In this document: positions 24,976 to 35,185 of the stretch, in pieces
Position numbering within the stretch: the stretch's first letter is position 1
Layout of the letters: each line of letters opens with the position of its first letter
Assembly: GCF_003076635.1 (NCBI RefSeq)
Contig: NZ_QDKG01000002.1
Span: forward strand, 372,001 to 436,000
Length of the DNA: 64,000 nt
Direction: 5' to 3'
Source of the DNA: Sphingobacterium corticibacter
GTDB taxonomy: Bacteria; Bacteroidota; Bacteroidia; Sphingobacteriales; Sphingobacteriaceae
Program-made: the position numbers and the translations under genes
The notes under the pieces: model-generated
What the model was told of the DNA's origin: nothing
The model's input: only the letters and a program-made list of their open reading frames with translations
Databases searched by the model: none

Positions 24976-26013
24976 CTACTTAAAAGCGTTCCAACCTTGC
25001 GCTTGCAATGGATGCACTTTTCCGGATTTAGAGATCATTTGACAACCTGCAGAGCCTTCGGTCATGTGGCCGATCACGGTAATGTCCAGTTGGTTTTTCA
25101 CCTTATCATAATCTGACTGTGGAATGGTGAATAACAATTCGTAATCCTCGCCCCCACTCAACGCACAGATCGTAGGATCTAAGCCAAATTCTCTGGCTGT
25201 ATCGTACGTCATGGGATCCAATGGAATTTTGTCTTCATAGATCGTACAACCTACATTAGAGGCTTTTGCAATGTGCAAAATCTCCGATGCCAAACCATCC
25301 GATACATCGATCATGGCATTGGGTTTGATATCCAATTGACGCAATAATTCGACAACGTCTCCGCGGGCATCAGGTTTTAATTGGCGTTCGATAATATAGT
25401 CTTTCCCTTCCAGATCAGGCTGAATCTTTGGGTTTTCTAAGAAAATCTGCTTCTCGCGCTCCAGCAATTGTAAACCAACATAAGCACCACCCAAATCGCC
25501 AGAAACGCATAATAAATCGCCTTCTTTCGCGCCAGAACGATATGTAATATCCGCTTCGTCAGCATATCCGATGCTAGTTACCGAAAGCACCAATCCCTGG
25601 TGACTTGCCGAGGTATCGCCGCCAATCAAATCGATATTGTACTTGTTGCAAGCCAATAGTGCGCCTTCATAAATCTCTTCGACCGCTTCTAATGGAAACT
25701 TGGAAGACATGCCGATCGAGAACGTGATCTGAGAAGCCGTGCCATTCATGGCATATATATCACTCAAATTGACTTGTACTGCCTTGTATCCCAAGTGTTT
25801 TAAGGGAACGTAGCGCAAATCAAAATGCACGTTTTCCAGTAATAGATCCGTGGAAATCAGGGTTTTCTTTCCTTCAAAATTAAGCACAGCCGCATCATCG
25901 CCAATTCCCTTAATAGAGGATGCTTGTGTTAGTTGTACCGATTGCGTCAAATGGGCAATCAGCCCAAATTCTCCTAATTCCTTAATATCTGTTTTTTCGC
26001 TATTGTCAAACAT
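24976..26013 (-). CDS. thiL: Thiamine-monophosphate kinase
   Basis: A 345-residue ThiL that phosphorylates thiamine monophosphate to the active cofactor thiamine diphosphate. Family motifs are the N-terminal GIGDDAAVL near residue 40, LIGGDTSAS near 127, VSGDLGGA near 160, and MIDVSDGLASE near 232. The C-terminal SGGEDYELLFT near residue 288 is the ATP-binding signature. Length is normal. It lies 21 bp after nadA on the same strand and may be co-transcribed. The product is needed by the ThDP enzyme Dxs encoded in this window, though no regulatory link is visible. Confidence 0.96.
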   Translation of the reverse strand: MFDNSEKTDIKELGEFGLIAHLTQSVQLTQASSIKGIGDDAAVLNFEGKKTLISTDLLLENVHFDLRYVPLKHLGYKAVQVNLSDIYAMNGTASQITFSIGMSSKFPLEAVEEIYEGALLACNKYNIDLIGGDTSASHQGLVLSVTSIGYADEADITYRSGAKEGDLLCVSGDLGGAYVGLQLLEREKQIFLENPKIQPDLEGKDYIIERQLKPDARGDVVELLRQLDIKPNAMIDVSDGLASEILHIAKASNVGCTIYEDKIPLDPMTYDTAREFGLDPTICALSGGEDYELLFTIPQSDYDKVKNQLDITVIGHMTEGSAGCQMISKSGKVHPLQAQGWNAFK

Positions 26014-26034
26014 AGTATTCGTGTAAAAGGTGAA

Positions 26035-27033
26035 CTACAATCCTAGACGTTCCGAGATTTCCAACATTCGTTCAATGGGTTTTTGAGCACGTTGTATTAC
26101 ATCTGCTGGAAGTACGACTTCGGGCAATTCATAATGCAGGCAATTGTACAATTTCTCCAGTGTATTCAATTTCATGTGTGGACAATCGTTACAAGCGCAT
26201 AGATTATTCGGCGGAGCCGGAATGAAAGTTTTGCTTGGACTGGCCTTCTGCATCTGATGTAAAATACCCGATTCGGTCGCTACGATAAACGTATCTGCCG
26301 AATTTTCAATTGTATATTTAAGCATTCCAGATGTGGATCCGATGTAATCGGCTTGTGCCAAGATATGATCTTCACATTCTGGATGCGCGATAAATTTAGC
26401 CGTTGGATATTCGGCTCTTAAGCCATTAATCCTATCCTGCGAGAAAATTTCATGTACCATACAGGCGCCATTCCACAGCACTAAATCTCTGCCTGTTTTC
26501 TTTTTCACATACGCTCCCAAGTTGCGATCCGGACCAAAGATTATTTTCTGGTCTTTGGGTAAGCTTTCCACAATCTGTACCGCATTACTGGAAGTACAGA
26601 CGATGTCGGATAGCGCTTTCAATTCCGCCGTACAATTCACATAGGTAATCACCAGATGATCAGGATATTGTTCCTTAAATTTAGCAAATAAGTGCGGTGG
26701 ACAACTATCTGATAATGAACAACCTGCCTTTAGATCAGGTAATAACACTTTCTTCTCTGGTGATAATATCTTGGCCGTTTCAGCCATGAAGTGCACACCC
26801 GCAAAAAGAATTACATCAGCCTCTGTTTTAGCGGCTTGTTGCGACAATCCCAAGCTGTCGCCAATGTAATCCGCTATATCCTGAATTTCGCTTTCTTGGT
26901 AATAATGAGCCAAGATCACGGCATTTTTTTCTTTTTTCAGACGCTGGATTTCTGCGATTAAATCTATCGATGGATCGATAGGAAGATCGATATATCCTTT
27001 AGCTTCTAAAACAGTATCAAACCTAGTATCCAT
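26035..27033 (-). CDS. nadA: Quinolinate synthase NadA
   Basis: A 332-residue [4Fe-4S] quinolinate synthase that condenses iminoaspartate with dihydroxyacetone phosphate. The three cluster cysteines can be placed in the segments [24 protein letters not shown] and [12 protein letters not shown]; another conserved segment, [10 protein letters not shown], is near residue 103. The substrate channel motif [19 protein letters not shown] near residue 40 is typical. It is divergent from nadB, whose product makes its substrate, across the 481-bp putative origin. Confidence 0.96.
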   Translation of the reverse strand: MDTRFDTVLEAKGYIDLPIDPSIDLIAEIQRLKKEKNAVILAHYYQESEIQDIADYIGDSLGLSQQAAKTEADVILFAGVHFMAETAKILSPEKKVLLPDLKAGCSLSDSCPPHLFAKFKEQYPDHLVITYVNCTAELKALSDIVCTSSNAVQIVESLPKDQKIIFGPDRNLGAYVKKKTGRDLVLWNGACMVHEIFSQDRINGLRAEYPTAKFIAHPECEDHILAQADYIGSTSGMLKYTIENSADTFIVATESGILHQMQKASPSKTFIPAPPNNLCACNDCPHMKLNTLEKLYNCLHYELPEVVLPADVIQRAQKPIERMLEISERLGL

Positions 27034-27514
27034 TTTTCTCTTCTATGCAATGGTGATGATGTTTTCCATGATGGAGGAACAGGACAAAAGTAAAGAAACA
27101 ATTTCAAACGAAATCCACATTCCCTTTTTTCAATAATTAATAAAGAGTTTTATATAAAATGATCTTATTGTTTATTAGTGTGTGGATAATGGGGATAAGT
27201 GAATTCATTTTTTTGACGGAGTAATGGATATTTTAGTTTATCCACAGCTTATCCACAATTTGAAATATAGATTTATGCTGATTATCAGCCCTGTAATTTT
27301 TGGCCTTTTATTTTTTCCATGTTTCGATGTGAAATCTTTGTTGTTTACATTTTGTTAATATTGGATTCATGATGTGGTAATATGTTTCCACAAATTCTTG
27401 ATTTTTGTTCCAGATTGTGGAATAAAATAAAGTTTTACTTTTCGCTCCACCGTTTATCGACATGTTTTCCACATTATTTGTTAATTTGTTGGTCTATTAT
27501 TACATCGTTTACCC
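27034..27514. other. Putative chromosomal origin (oriC): DnaA-box cluster between nadA and nadB
   Basis: This 481-bp gap has no open frame. Exact DnaA boxes TTATCCACA are at 27181-27189 (minus), 27238-27246 (plus) and 27249-27257 (plus). One-mismatch boxes are at 27190-27198 (minus), 27454-27462 and 27465-27473 (both plus), and weaker ones are at 27384-27392 and 27417-27425. A very AT-rich stretch (about 27121-27180) flanks the exact boxes and could be the unwinding element. dnaA, dnaN, mnmG and a parS pair lie nearby. Promoters of nadA and nadB must also be here. Gene strands to the right do not show a clean leading-strand switch, so oriC is a strong inference, not a proof. Confidence 0.72.
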
Positions 27515-29107
27515 ATGTCTGAAAAGTGTACTGATTTCTTAATTGTAGGTTCTGGAATAGCGGGTTTGAGTTTTGCACTCAAAGCAGCCACATTAGGTAA
27601 AGTATTAATTGTTACCAAATCTAATGAAGATGAATCCAACACCAAATATGCGCAAGGTGGCGTCGCAGTCGTCATTGACAAGGCAGATAGCTTTGAAGAT
27701 CACATAGCTGATACGCATATTGCAGGTGATGGTTTGTGTGACCCTGCTGTGGTAGAGCATGTTATTAAAGAAGGACCAGATCGTATTGCCGAATTGATTG
27801 CCTATGGTACTAGCTTTGATAAAGAAGCTTCTGGGAGCTATGATTTGGCCAAGGAGGGTGGACATTCTGCGCATCGTATATTACATTATAAGGATATCAC
27901 TGGTTATGAGATTGAAAGAGCATTGTTAGAACGTGTACATGCTCATCCTAATATCGAGATTCTGACGCATTACTTTGCGGTAGATTTGATTACTCAACAT
28001 CATGTTGGCATACATGTGGATAAACGTTCAGAAGATATCTCTTGTTATGGTATTTATGCCTTAAATACGGCTACAGGTCGTGTGGAAAAGTTCCTTTCGA
28101 AGGTGACTCTAATGGCGACTGGCGGTGCTGGACATGTGTATTCAAGTACTACCAATCCTACTATAGCGACTGGTGATGGGATCGCGATGGTTTATCGTGC
28201 CAAAGGTAAGGTTCGTAATATGGAATTCATTCAATTCCATCCAACCGCCTTGTTTAATCCGGCAGAATATCCCGCTTTTCTGATTTCGGAAGCGGTGCGT
28301 GGTTTTGGTGGTATTTTGCGCAGAGCCGATGGGGTTTCATTTATGGAAGAGTATGATGTACGTGGATCGCTCGCACCTAGAGATGTGGTTGCGCGTGCTA
28401 TTGACCTAGAAATGAAGAAGTCTGGGTTGGATTACGTGTATTTAGATATTACGCATCGTAGCAAAGAAGATATATTGGAACATTTTCCTAACATATATGA
28501 ACAATGTATGCGTATTGGTGTGGATATGAGCTCAGACTTTATACCGGTATCTCCTGCCGCGCATTATTTATGTGGTGGTATTATGGTTGATGGCAATGGT
28601 GCTACGAGTATTCAACATTTGTACGCCTGCGGCGAATGTGCTTCTACGGGTTTGCATGGTGCTAATCGTTTGGCATCCAATTCCTTATTGGAAGCAGCAG
28701 TTTATGCACATCGTATCTTCAAACATGTGGAAAACCTCTTTGATTCTCTTTCACATCGAGTCGGTATTCCCGAATGGGATGATACAGATACGAGTTTATC
28801 GAACGAAGATATCTTAGTTACGCACAATCTGCGCGAAACGCAAAAATTGATGAGTGACTATGTGGGAATTGTACGTTCGGATTTTCGTTTAGAACGCGCA
28901 TTGCGTCGCCTAGGTTTATTATATGACGAAACGGAATCTTTTTATAAGAATACCAGACTGTCTGTAAAACTATGTGAGTTACGAAATGTTATACAAGTGG
29001 CTTATCTGGTGGTCAAGTCAGCCATGGCGCGCAAAGAAAGTCGGGGTCTGCATTACACCACAGATTATCCTGATCACGCCGCCAAATTACAGGATACTAT
29101 TTACTAA
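27515..29107 (+). CDS. nadB: L-aspartate oxidase NadB
   Basis: A 530-residue flavoprotein that oxidises L-aspartate to iminoaspartate, the first step of de novo NAD synthesis. The FAD-binding GSGIAGLSFAL is at residues 12-22. The active-site region reads EFIQFHPTALF, and GGHSAHRILHY and HYLCGGIMVDGNGATS follow the succinate dehydrogenase/fumarate reductase flavoprotein pattern. The C-terminal helical domain is complete. ATG at 27515 is immediately next to the putative origin. A gamma-carbonic anhydrase gene follows 10 bp downstream. Confidence 0.96.
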   Translation: MSEKCTDFLIVGSGIAGLSFALKAATLGKVLIVTKSNEDESNTKYAQGGVAVVIDKADSFEDHIADTHIAGDGLCDPAVVEHVIKEGPDRIAELIAYGTSFDKEASGSYDLAKEGGHSAHRILHYKDITGYEIERALLERVHAHPNIEILTHYFAVDLITQHHVGIHVDKRSEDISCYGIYALNTATGRVEKFLSKVTLMATGGAGHVYSSTTNPTIATGDGIAMVYRAKGKVRNMEFIQFHPTALFNPAEYPAFLISEAVRGFGGILRRADGVSFMEEYDVRGSLAPRDVVARAIDLEMKKSGLDYVYLDITHRSKEDILEHFPNIYEQCMRIGVDMSSDFIPVSPAAHYLCGGIMVDGNGATSIQHLYACGECASTGLHGANRLASNSLLEAAVYAHRIFKHVENLFDSLSHRVGIPEWDDTDTSLSNEDILVTHNLRETQKLMSDYVGIVRSDFRLERALRRLGLLYDETESFYKNTRLSVKLCELRNVIQVAYLVVKSAMARKESRGLHYTTDYPDHAAKLQDTIY

Positions 29108-29117
29108 TTTTTACGTT

Positions 29118-29645
29118 ATGTCAGCTATTATATTGCCAGTAGGTGAGCATGTTCCACAGATTGCTTTAGATGCTTTTCTGGCGCCCAATTGTACGGTTGT
29201 GGGCGATGTTACCATTGGTTCGCACTGTTCCATCTGGTTTAATGCCGTGATTCGTGGTGATGTGAATTACATTAAAATCGGTAATTATACCAATATCCAA
29301 GATAATGTAACGATACATGGCACCTATGAACGGAATGGTACAGACATTGGATCATATGTGAATATTGGTCATAATGCCATCGTACATGGCTGCGTGATAC
29401 ACTCGCATGTATTAGTAGGTATGGGCGCTATCGTGATGGATCGTGCTGTATTACAAAGTCACGTAATTATTGCTGCTGGCGCTGTGGTTTTAGAAAATAC
29501 GATCTGTGAATCAGGCTATCTTTATGCTGGTGTTCCAGCAAAGAAAATTAAGCCATTAACCGAGGAACAGTTAGCGTTACTCGAAAAATTACCACACAAT
29601 TATGTGAAGTATAGCTCTTGGTTTAAGGATGATAGTACGATCTAA
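29118..29645 (+). CDS. Gamma-carbonic anhydrase family protein (left-handed beta-helix)
   Basis: A 175-residue hexapeptide-repeat protein of the gamma-carbonic anhydrase/YrdA-PaaY branch. The LbetaH repeats run through the middle (IRGDVNYIKIGNYTNIQDN). Histidines at the metal sites are visible in VTIHG and NIGHNAIVHG. The family may bind zinc and some members hydrate CO2, but many have no demonstrated activity. I chose ATG at 29118 (MSAIILPVGEHVP), since earlier in-frame starts lie inside nadB. Its last 4 bases overlap the end of the convergent lipoprotein gene. Confidence 0.9.
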   Translation: MSAIILPVGEHVPQIALDAFLAPNCTVVGDVTIGSHCSIWFNAVIRGDVNYIKIGNYTNIQDNVTIHGTYERNGTDIGSYVNIGHNAIVHGCVIHSHVLVGMGAIVMDRAVLQSHVIIAAGAVVLENTICESGYLYAGVPAKKIKPLTEEQLALLEKLPHNYVKYSSWFKDDSTI

Positions 29646-31327
29646 CGCGTGTTAAATCGTACATCAATGGTTTCATTTTGTTCCCAGTTTGCTCGGATGG
29701 TAAATGTCCTGTCCAAATACCATATCGGTTCTTGATAGGTCATCGTCCATACGTCGGCCGGATCCCATTTACCATTTCTATTTCTATCCCATATTACGCG
29801 GATACTATATTTTCCGGTAGGATATTTACGATAAGCCAATTGATGATTCGTGGGTAGTATTTGTGATTCGAAAACCTTCTCCTTATTTTCTGATATCAAT
29901 TCAATAACATATTGCTGTGCGGTATCCAGACCATTAAATGTTAAGGCGATGTCGCCATAGCTTTCCGCTTCGTTCATGGTGAATTGGATCTTTTCTTCTT
30001 TATTGACTTCTTCGAAATAACCTTGCATAGCGCCTTCCTCCAGCGTCAATTCGTAATTTCTTTTTGGACGCCAATTAAAACGGATGTGGTACATTTCTGG
30101 GTTGATACTATCTGCTTGCAATTGAAAGTTACGTCGAGGAATAGAATCTTCTACGAGAATAACTTTTGATTTATCCACCTGTTGTAGCGGTGTTCCTGCT
30201 GATAGTTGAATATGTTTGACACGATCTACCTTGTTAGTAATACTAAATCGAGGTGTTACGGCTCTGTCTAATTTTAGATTTCTAGGTTTACGGATTACAC
30301 TGGTATCTAACACACCCGTAATATCAGATAATTCGAATTTGACGGAATCAAAGTCTAAGTTGGGCAAGTAGACGCGTACAGAGTCATTTGTCGGTGCAAA
30401 TCTTGGAATAGCCTGGCCATTCATCACCACTGGATCTAAGATTCGGAGCGTGGGTTGTTCTAGTATTTTATTAAATACGAGGAGTGCCATGCCACTACTT
30501 TCTAATTTGCGTTCTAACATCCTAAAATTACGGACCGGCCCTTTGCTCAGCTCAAGATGTATTCCTGCCGTATCGCGTCTTAAAACAATACTATCTTGAA
30601 GAAAACCAATCCATTCATCAGGTGAATTGTAAGTACGATCGTTGTTTTGCTCTTGGATAGCATATATGCGATAGGTATCTTCTTTTAGATTTTGCAATCT
30701 AAAAGTACCTGACGTATCTACTGTGGTGAAAATGGATGCTTTTTTCTTTCCAAAAATAGAATCTCTACTAGTAGGTATCAGGATGACGTTGATGTCTTTA
30801 TCTTTTTCTGGATCGAAATCTTGCGTAAATCCATTGCTCACACTACCCTCTATCGAAAGTGAATCTAACTCGGGTCCGGTCGAAAATACATACGTGTAAT
30901 TTAGAATAGGATTGCCTTCGTTGAAGTCTACTAATCCTTTTCCCAAGTTAATGGTATATGTTGTGTTTACTTCCAAACTATCTGGTAGTTCTATGTGAAG
31001 TGTGCGCTTGCGAATTTTGAAAATGGCTGGAATATCCATATCCGGTGATACACTGAATTCCTTTTGTTGATTGGTCGTCTTTACAAATTCATCAAAGGTG
31101 ATTTGAATTTTTCGTTCCGTAAAATTCGTAGAGAAATTCGCTGGTAGTTCAGAGACAACACTCGGTGGAATCGAATCTTTAGGGCCACCAGTCGGTCGCG
31201 ACATGTTAGCACATTGCTGAAATGCCGTCGTTATGACTATTGCTAATAGTAGTAAATATATGTTCTGTTTTAACGCTATTTTTAAGCGTTTTAAGACACT
31301 TTTATTGTTTTTGGATATAGAACCCAT
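29642..31327 (-). CDS. Ig-like domain lipoprotein (Bacteroidota)
   Basis: A 561-residue exported lipoprotein. An N-terminal hydrophobic helix (about residues 24-38) leads to the lipobox-like FQQC (Cys near 41). It is followed by GGPKDSIPP and an Ig-like BIG_5 domain covering about residues 50-150 (KIQITFDEFVKT and similar), as in a common but uncharacterised Bacteroidota family. The remainder is beta-rich with carboxypeptidase-regulatory-like segments (TSGTFRLQNLKEDTYRIYAIQ) and a C-terminal RVIWDRNRNGKWDPADVW. It may act on the cell surface; function is unknown. It lies 80 bp downstream of mnmG on the same strand. Confidence 0.85.
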   Translation of the reverse strand: MGSISKNNKSVLKRLKIALKQNIYLLLLAIVITTAFQQCANMSRPTGGPKDSIPPSVVSELPANFSTNFTERKIQITFDEFVKTTNQQKEFSVSPDMDIPAIFKIRKRTLHIELPDSLEVNTTYTINLGKGLVDFNEGNPILNYTYVFSTGPELDSLSIEGSVSNGFTQDFDPEKDKDINVILIPTSRDSIFGKKKASIFTTVDTSGTFRLQNLKEDTYRIYAIQEQNNDRTYNSPDEWIGFLQDSIVLRRDTAGIHLELSKGPVRNFRMLERKLESSGMALLVFNKILEQPTLRILDPVVMNGQAIPRFAPTNDSVRVYLPNLDFDSVKFELSDITGVLDTSVIRKPRNLKLDRAVTPRFSITNKVDRVKHIQLSAGTPLQQVDKSKVILVEDSIPRRNFQLQADSINPEMYHIRFNWRPKRNYELTLEEGAMQGYFEEVNKEEKIQFTMNEAESYGDIALTFNGLDTAQQYVIELISENKEKVFESQILPTNHQLAYRKYPTGKYSIRVIWDRNRNGKWDPADVWTMTYQEPIWYLDRTFTIRANWEQNETIDVRFNTR

Positions 31328-31407
31328 ATTTTATAAAATAGTACGTGTAATCAACTAAAAATGTGTCGTTATAAATTTTATGTAAATATTTGATTTACAG
31401 TTATTTA

Positions 31408-33264
31408 CTATATATGAACCATCAAAATGCTAATATCTGCCGGAGAAACACCTGAAATTCTAGATGCTTGCCCTAAAGTGCGAGGTCTTACCGTAGTAAG
31501 TTTTTGCCGTGCTTCTGTTGACAGCGAATTAATAGTAGAATAGTCAAAATCATGATGAATTTCTTTGTCTTCCATCTTTTTCATTTTGTTCACGATTTCC
31601 ATTTCTTTTTCAAAGTAGCTGTCATACTTAACCTTGATCTCCGCCTGTTCGATAGTCTCTGCATCGAAGTTGTTGAGATAGGCACCCAAATTCTTGTCTA
31701 CTTTGGCTAGAGATACTATATCGACCTGTGGTCGACTCAATAAATTAAATAGTCTCGTTTTTTGAGTAATGGCAGACGATCCCCAATCTTCCAATGCCGT
31801 ATTCACGTCACTAGGTTCTGTGCTAGTGTTGCGCATGAATTGAACAATTTTATCAGAGTTTGATATCTTCTCTTCTACCCTATTCATACGCTCGTCACTA
31901 ACTAATCCTAGCTTATAAGCTATTGGTGTCAATCGAATATCTGCATTATCTTGACGTAATAGTAAACGATGTTCTGCTCGGGAGGTAAACATACGGTATG
32001 GTTCGTCTGTGCCTTTTGTGACTAAGTCGTCTATCAATACACCGATGTACGATTCTGATCTTTTCAATATGAGTTCATGCTGATCGTTGATTCGTTGATG
32101 TGCATTAAGGCCTGCGATGAATCCTTGGGCAGCAGCTTCCTCATAACCTGTAGTTCCATTAATCTGTCCAGCAAAGAAGAGATGTTTGATACGTTGAGTT
32201 TCCAATGTTAGATCTAATTGCATTGGCGGGAAGTAATCGTATTCGATCGCATAACCCGGCCTATACATCTTGGCTGTTTCGAAACCTGGAATAGATCTCA
32301 AAGCTTTTAATTGTACATCTTCAGGTAATGAAGTTGAAAAACCATTTACATAGATTTCAACTGTTCTAAAACCCTCTGGTTCCACGAAGATTTGGTGTCG
32401 ATCTCTTTCTGCGAATCGATTTATTTTATCTTCTATGGACGGACAGTATCTTGGGCCTAGACCTTTGATACGACCAGTAAACATGGGAGATTGTTCGAAC
32501 CCTGTTTTCAAAATTTCGTGTACATCTGGATTGGTATAGGTGATCCAGCAACAGCGTTTTTCGAGAGGTCGTTCTATATCAGTGTAAGAGAATCTGCCAG
32601 GGTTTTCATCGCCCCATTGTTCTTCCATTTTTGTATAGTCCAGACTTCTACCATCAACACGTGGTGGCGTTCCTGTTTTCATTCTGCCCGCTTCAAAACC
32701 TAATGAAACCAATTGTTCCGTCAGACCAGTTGCAGCCTTTTCGCCAGTTCTTCCACCACCGAAAGTTTTTTCTCCCACATGAATAACCCCGTTCAGGAAA
32801 GTGCCGTTGGTGAGTACGACGGCGTCACAAGCAATACGAATACCTAACGATGTCACTACACCACGAACTACATTGTCTTCTACAATTAGTTCCTTGACGG
32901 TGTCTTGCCATATATCGAGATTAGGCAAATCTTCTAATTTCCAACGCCATTCTTCTGCAAAGCGCATGCGATCATTTTGCGCTCTTGGACTCCACATAGC
33001 TGGTCCTTTCGAGCGATTGAGCATTCTAAACTGGATGGTAGATTTATCGGCGATAATTCCGGTATAACCTCCCATAGCATCAATTTCTCGTACAATTTGT
33101 CCTTTTGCTACACCACCGATAGCCGGGTTACAGCTCATTTGGGCTATAACGCCCATATTCATCGTAATTAAAAGGGTTTTCGATCCCATATTAGCAGCTA
33201 CTGCAGCAGCTTCACAACCTGCATGTCCTGCCCCTACTACAATGACGTTATATTTATCAAACAT
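31408..33264 (-). CDS. mnmG: tRNA uridine 5-carboxymethylaminomethyl modification enzyme MnmG (GidA)
   Basis: A 618-residue FAD-dependent enzyme that, with MnmE, adds the carboxymethylaminomethyl group to U34 of certain tRNAs. The FAD motif [12 protein letters not shown] is at residues 9-20. The signature [12 protein letters not shown] is near residue 270 and [15 protein letters not shown] near 150; the C-terminal MnmE-interacting domain is complete ([19 protein letters not shown]). mnmE is not in the window. A parS-like pair separates it from the ABC-F gene upstream; gidA near the origin is common in bacteria. Confidence 0.97.
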   Translation of the reverse strand: MFDKYNVIVVGAGHAGCEAAAVAANMGSKTLLITMNMGVIAQMSCNPAIGGVAKGQIVREIDAMGGYTGIIADKSTIQFRMLNRSKGPAMWSPRAQNDRMRFAEEWRWKLEDLPNLDIWQDTVKELIVEDNVVRGVVTSLGIRIACDAVVLTNGTFLNGVIHVGEKTFGGGRTGEKAATGLTEQLVSLGFEAGRMKTGTPPRVDGRSLDYTKMEEQWGDENPGRFSYTDIERPLEKRCCWITYTNPDVHEILKTGFEQSPMFTGRIKGLGPRYCPSIEDKINRFAERDRHQIFVEPEGFRTVEIYVNGFSTSLPEDVQLKALRSIPGFETAKMYRPGYAIEYDYFPPMQLDLTLETQRIKHLFFAGQINGTTGYEEAAAQGFIAGLNAHQRINDQHELILKRSESYIGVLIDDLVTKGTDEPYRMFTSRAEHRLLLRQDNADIRLTPIAYKLGLVSDERMNRVEEKISNSDKIVQFMRNTSTEPSDVNTALEDWGSSAITQKTRLFNLLSRPQVDIVSLAKVDKNLGAYLNNFDAETIEQAEIKVKYDSYFEKEMEIVNKMKKMEDKEIHHDFDYSTINSLSTEARQKLTTVRPRTLGQASRISGVSPADISILMVHI

Positions 33265-33278
33265 GATATTTTATACTA

Positions 33279-33319
33279 TGTTCCACGTGAAACATCTATC
33301 GGATGTTTCACGTGGAACG
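33279..33319. promoter_or_regulatory. parS: Two parS-like ParB-binding sites in inverted array
   Basis: TGTTCCACGTGAAACA (33279-33294) and TGTTTCACGTGGAACG (33304-33319) match the consensus TGTTNCACGTGAAACA: the first exactly, the second (reverse) with one end-base difference. Together they form a perfect 17-bp inverted repeat (33280-33296 with 33302-33318) around a 5-base loop, within the 55-bp gap between mnmG and the ABC-F gene. No T-run follows on either strand, so it is not a typical terminator. ParB binding is by match to consensus. Confidence 0.85.
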
Positions 33320-35185
33320 TTATAATAATTCCGCTAATTCAAGCCAACGAGCGGATTTGTTGTCTAATTCTAATTTTAAATCTTCAATCTTTTGAGCAAT
33401 TTCACTCAATTCTACATGATCTGTAACCTGTGTTAACTTATCTGAAAGCATGGTTATTTCACTTTCTGTTTGTTCAATCTCGGTTTCTAGATTGTTGTAT
33501 TCAATCTGTTCCTTGTATGATATTTTTGACTTGGTAGGTTTTGCTTCCGCGATAACTACCGGTTCAGAAACCTTTATTTTGTTGACCTTTTCCGCTTTTA
33601 ATTTTTCGTCATTTTCGAATTTAAAGTCTGCATAATTTCCATTATACATATTGACAAATCCGCTGCTATCGAAAATGAATAATTGATCGGTTAGTTTATC
33701 TAATAGGTATCTATCATGTGTTACCAATAAAAGCACACCTGTGAAACGCTCCAAGAAATCTTCTAATATATTCAATGTGTCCATGTCCAAATCATTGGAA
33801 GGCTCATCGAGAATTAAAAAATTTGGATTAAGCATGAGCACACGCATTAGTTGCAAACGTTTACGCTCCCCACCACTCAATTTAGATACCATCCCAAATT
33901 GCTTTTCTGGTGGAAAAAGAAACTGAGTAAGTAATTGCGAGGCCGTAATGATTCCGTCTTTGCCCATGTCGATATGTTCCGCTACATCTTTAACGACATC
34001 AATCACGCGCTGGTTTTCCCGAAAATCTAATCCGCCTTGCTTATAATATCCTATCACGGTGGTCTCACCTGTTGATATACTTCCACTATCAGGTTCTAGC
34101 GCCTTTGTGATTAAGTTTAGAAAGGTTGATTTACCACTACCATTTCTTCCCGCTAAGCCAATGCGATCACCTTTTTTAAAGGTATAGGTGAACTCTGAAA
34201 TAATTGGGCTTTTTTTGAATGATTTGCTAACCGCTTCAATTTCCATAATCTTAGAACCTTGGCGCGATGTCTGCATCTTTAATTGCACTTTGTCGTGTTC
34301 TGTAGGAGCTTTTGATTTATCCTGCAAATCATAAAATGCCTCAATTCTAGATTTGGATTTCGTTCCACGCGCTTTTGGTTGACGGCGCATCCACTCCAAT
34401 TCCTTTTTCCAAAGATTCCGGGCTTTGTCCGCACTCGCAACTTGTGATAGATGCCGTTCCGCTTTCTTCTCTACAAAGTTGGCATAATCACCTTTGTATT
34501 GAAATATTTCTCCCCTATCCAATTCACGAATTTCCTGACAAACATGATCTAGGAAATAGCGGTCGTGTGATACAATTAGAACGGTCTTATTTCCGGAAGT
34601 CAACAATTTTTCTAACCATTCAATCGTCTCGATATCCAAATGGTTGGTAGGTTCATCCAAGATGTATACATCCGGCTCATCAATTAACAACTTAGCTAAG
34701 GCCAATCTTTTTTGCTGACCCCCTGACATAGAAGATATCTTCTTATCGAAATCTGATATTTGCAAGCGATTTAAGATCGTTTTGATCTGATGCTCGTATT
34801 CCCATGCATTAAGTGCTGTTAGTTCATCAGAGATGCGTCCTAATTCGTCTACATCGTAATCATCCGATTCTACTAAGCGCTCATAGTCTTTAATGAGTTG
34901 CTGTTGTTTATTATCTGCACTATATATAAAATCTTCGATCGTATTCAAATGCGCAAAATCAGGTTCTTGCGGTAAATAGCCAACACGAATACCGCGCTCA
35001 CTAACTACAGTGCCGCTATCTGGATCCATTACGCCAGCCATTATCTTCAAAAGGGTTGACTTTCCGGTACCGTTGATACCTACTAAAGCTATACGATCTC
35101 CAGCCTGCATGCCGAAATGTAATTCACGAAAAAGCCAACGATCGTGAAAGGAATGACTTAATTTTTCTGTACTTAATATGCTCAC
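33320..35185 (-). CDS. ABC-F family ATPase (Uup-like)
   Basis: A 621-residue soluble ABC-F protein with two nucleotide-binding domains and no membrane segment. Walker A motifs are GINGTGKST (about 36-44) and GRNGSGKST (about 346), signatures MSGGQQKRLALAK and LSGGERKRLQLMR, and Walker B DEPTNHLD and DEPSNDLD. A C-terminal coiled coil (EQIEYNNLETEIEQTESEI...) marks the Uup-type branch, linked to ribosome or DNA-structure functions. The start is GTG at 35185, overlapping the upstream stop as GTGA, which suggests coupled translation. No ATG lies close enough to replace it. Confidence 0.92.
   Translation of the reverse strand: MSILSTEKLSHSFHDRWLFRELHFGMQAGDRIALVGINGTGKSTLLKIMAGVMDPDSGTVVSERGIRVGYLPQEPDFAHLNTIEDFIYSADNKQQQLIKDYERLVESDDYDVDELGRISDELTALNAWEYEHQIKTILNRLQISDFDKKISSMSGGQQKRLALAKLLIDEPDVYILDEPTNHLDIETIEWLEKLLTSGNKTVLIVSHDRYFLDHVCQEIRELDRGEIFQYKGDYANFVEKKAERHLSQVASADKARNLWKKELEWMRRQPKARGTKSKSRIEAFYDLQDKSKAPTEHDKVQLKMQTSRQGSKIMEIEAVSKSFKKSPIISEFTYTFKKGDRIGLAGRNGSGKSTFLNLITKALEPDSGSISTGETTVIGYYKQGGLDFRENQRVIDVVKDVAEHIDMGKDGIITASQLLTQFLFPPEKQFGMVSKLSGGERKRLQLMRVLMLNPNFLILDEPSNDLDMDTLNILEDFLERFTGVLLLVTHDRYLLDKLTDQLFIFDSSGFVNMYNGNYADFKFENDEKLKAEKVNKIKVSEPVVIAEAKPTKSKISYKEQIEYNNLETEIEQTESEITMLSDKLTQVTDHVELSEIAQKIEDLKLELDNKSARWLELAELL

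Noticed and set aside
33279-33319. Palindrome between mnmG and the ABC-F gene as a terminator
   Set aside because: No T-run follows on either strand, the 16-mers match parS, and mnmG lies just downstream in the same direction.
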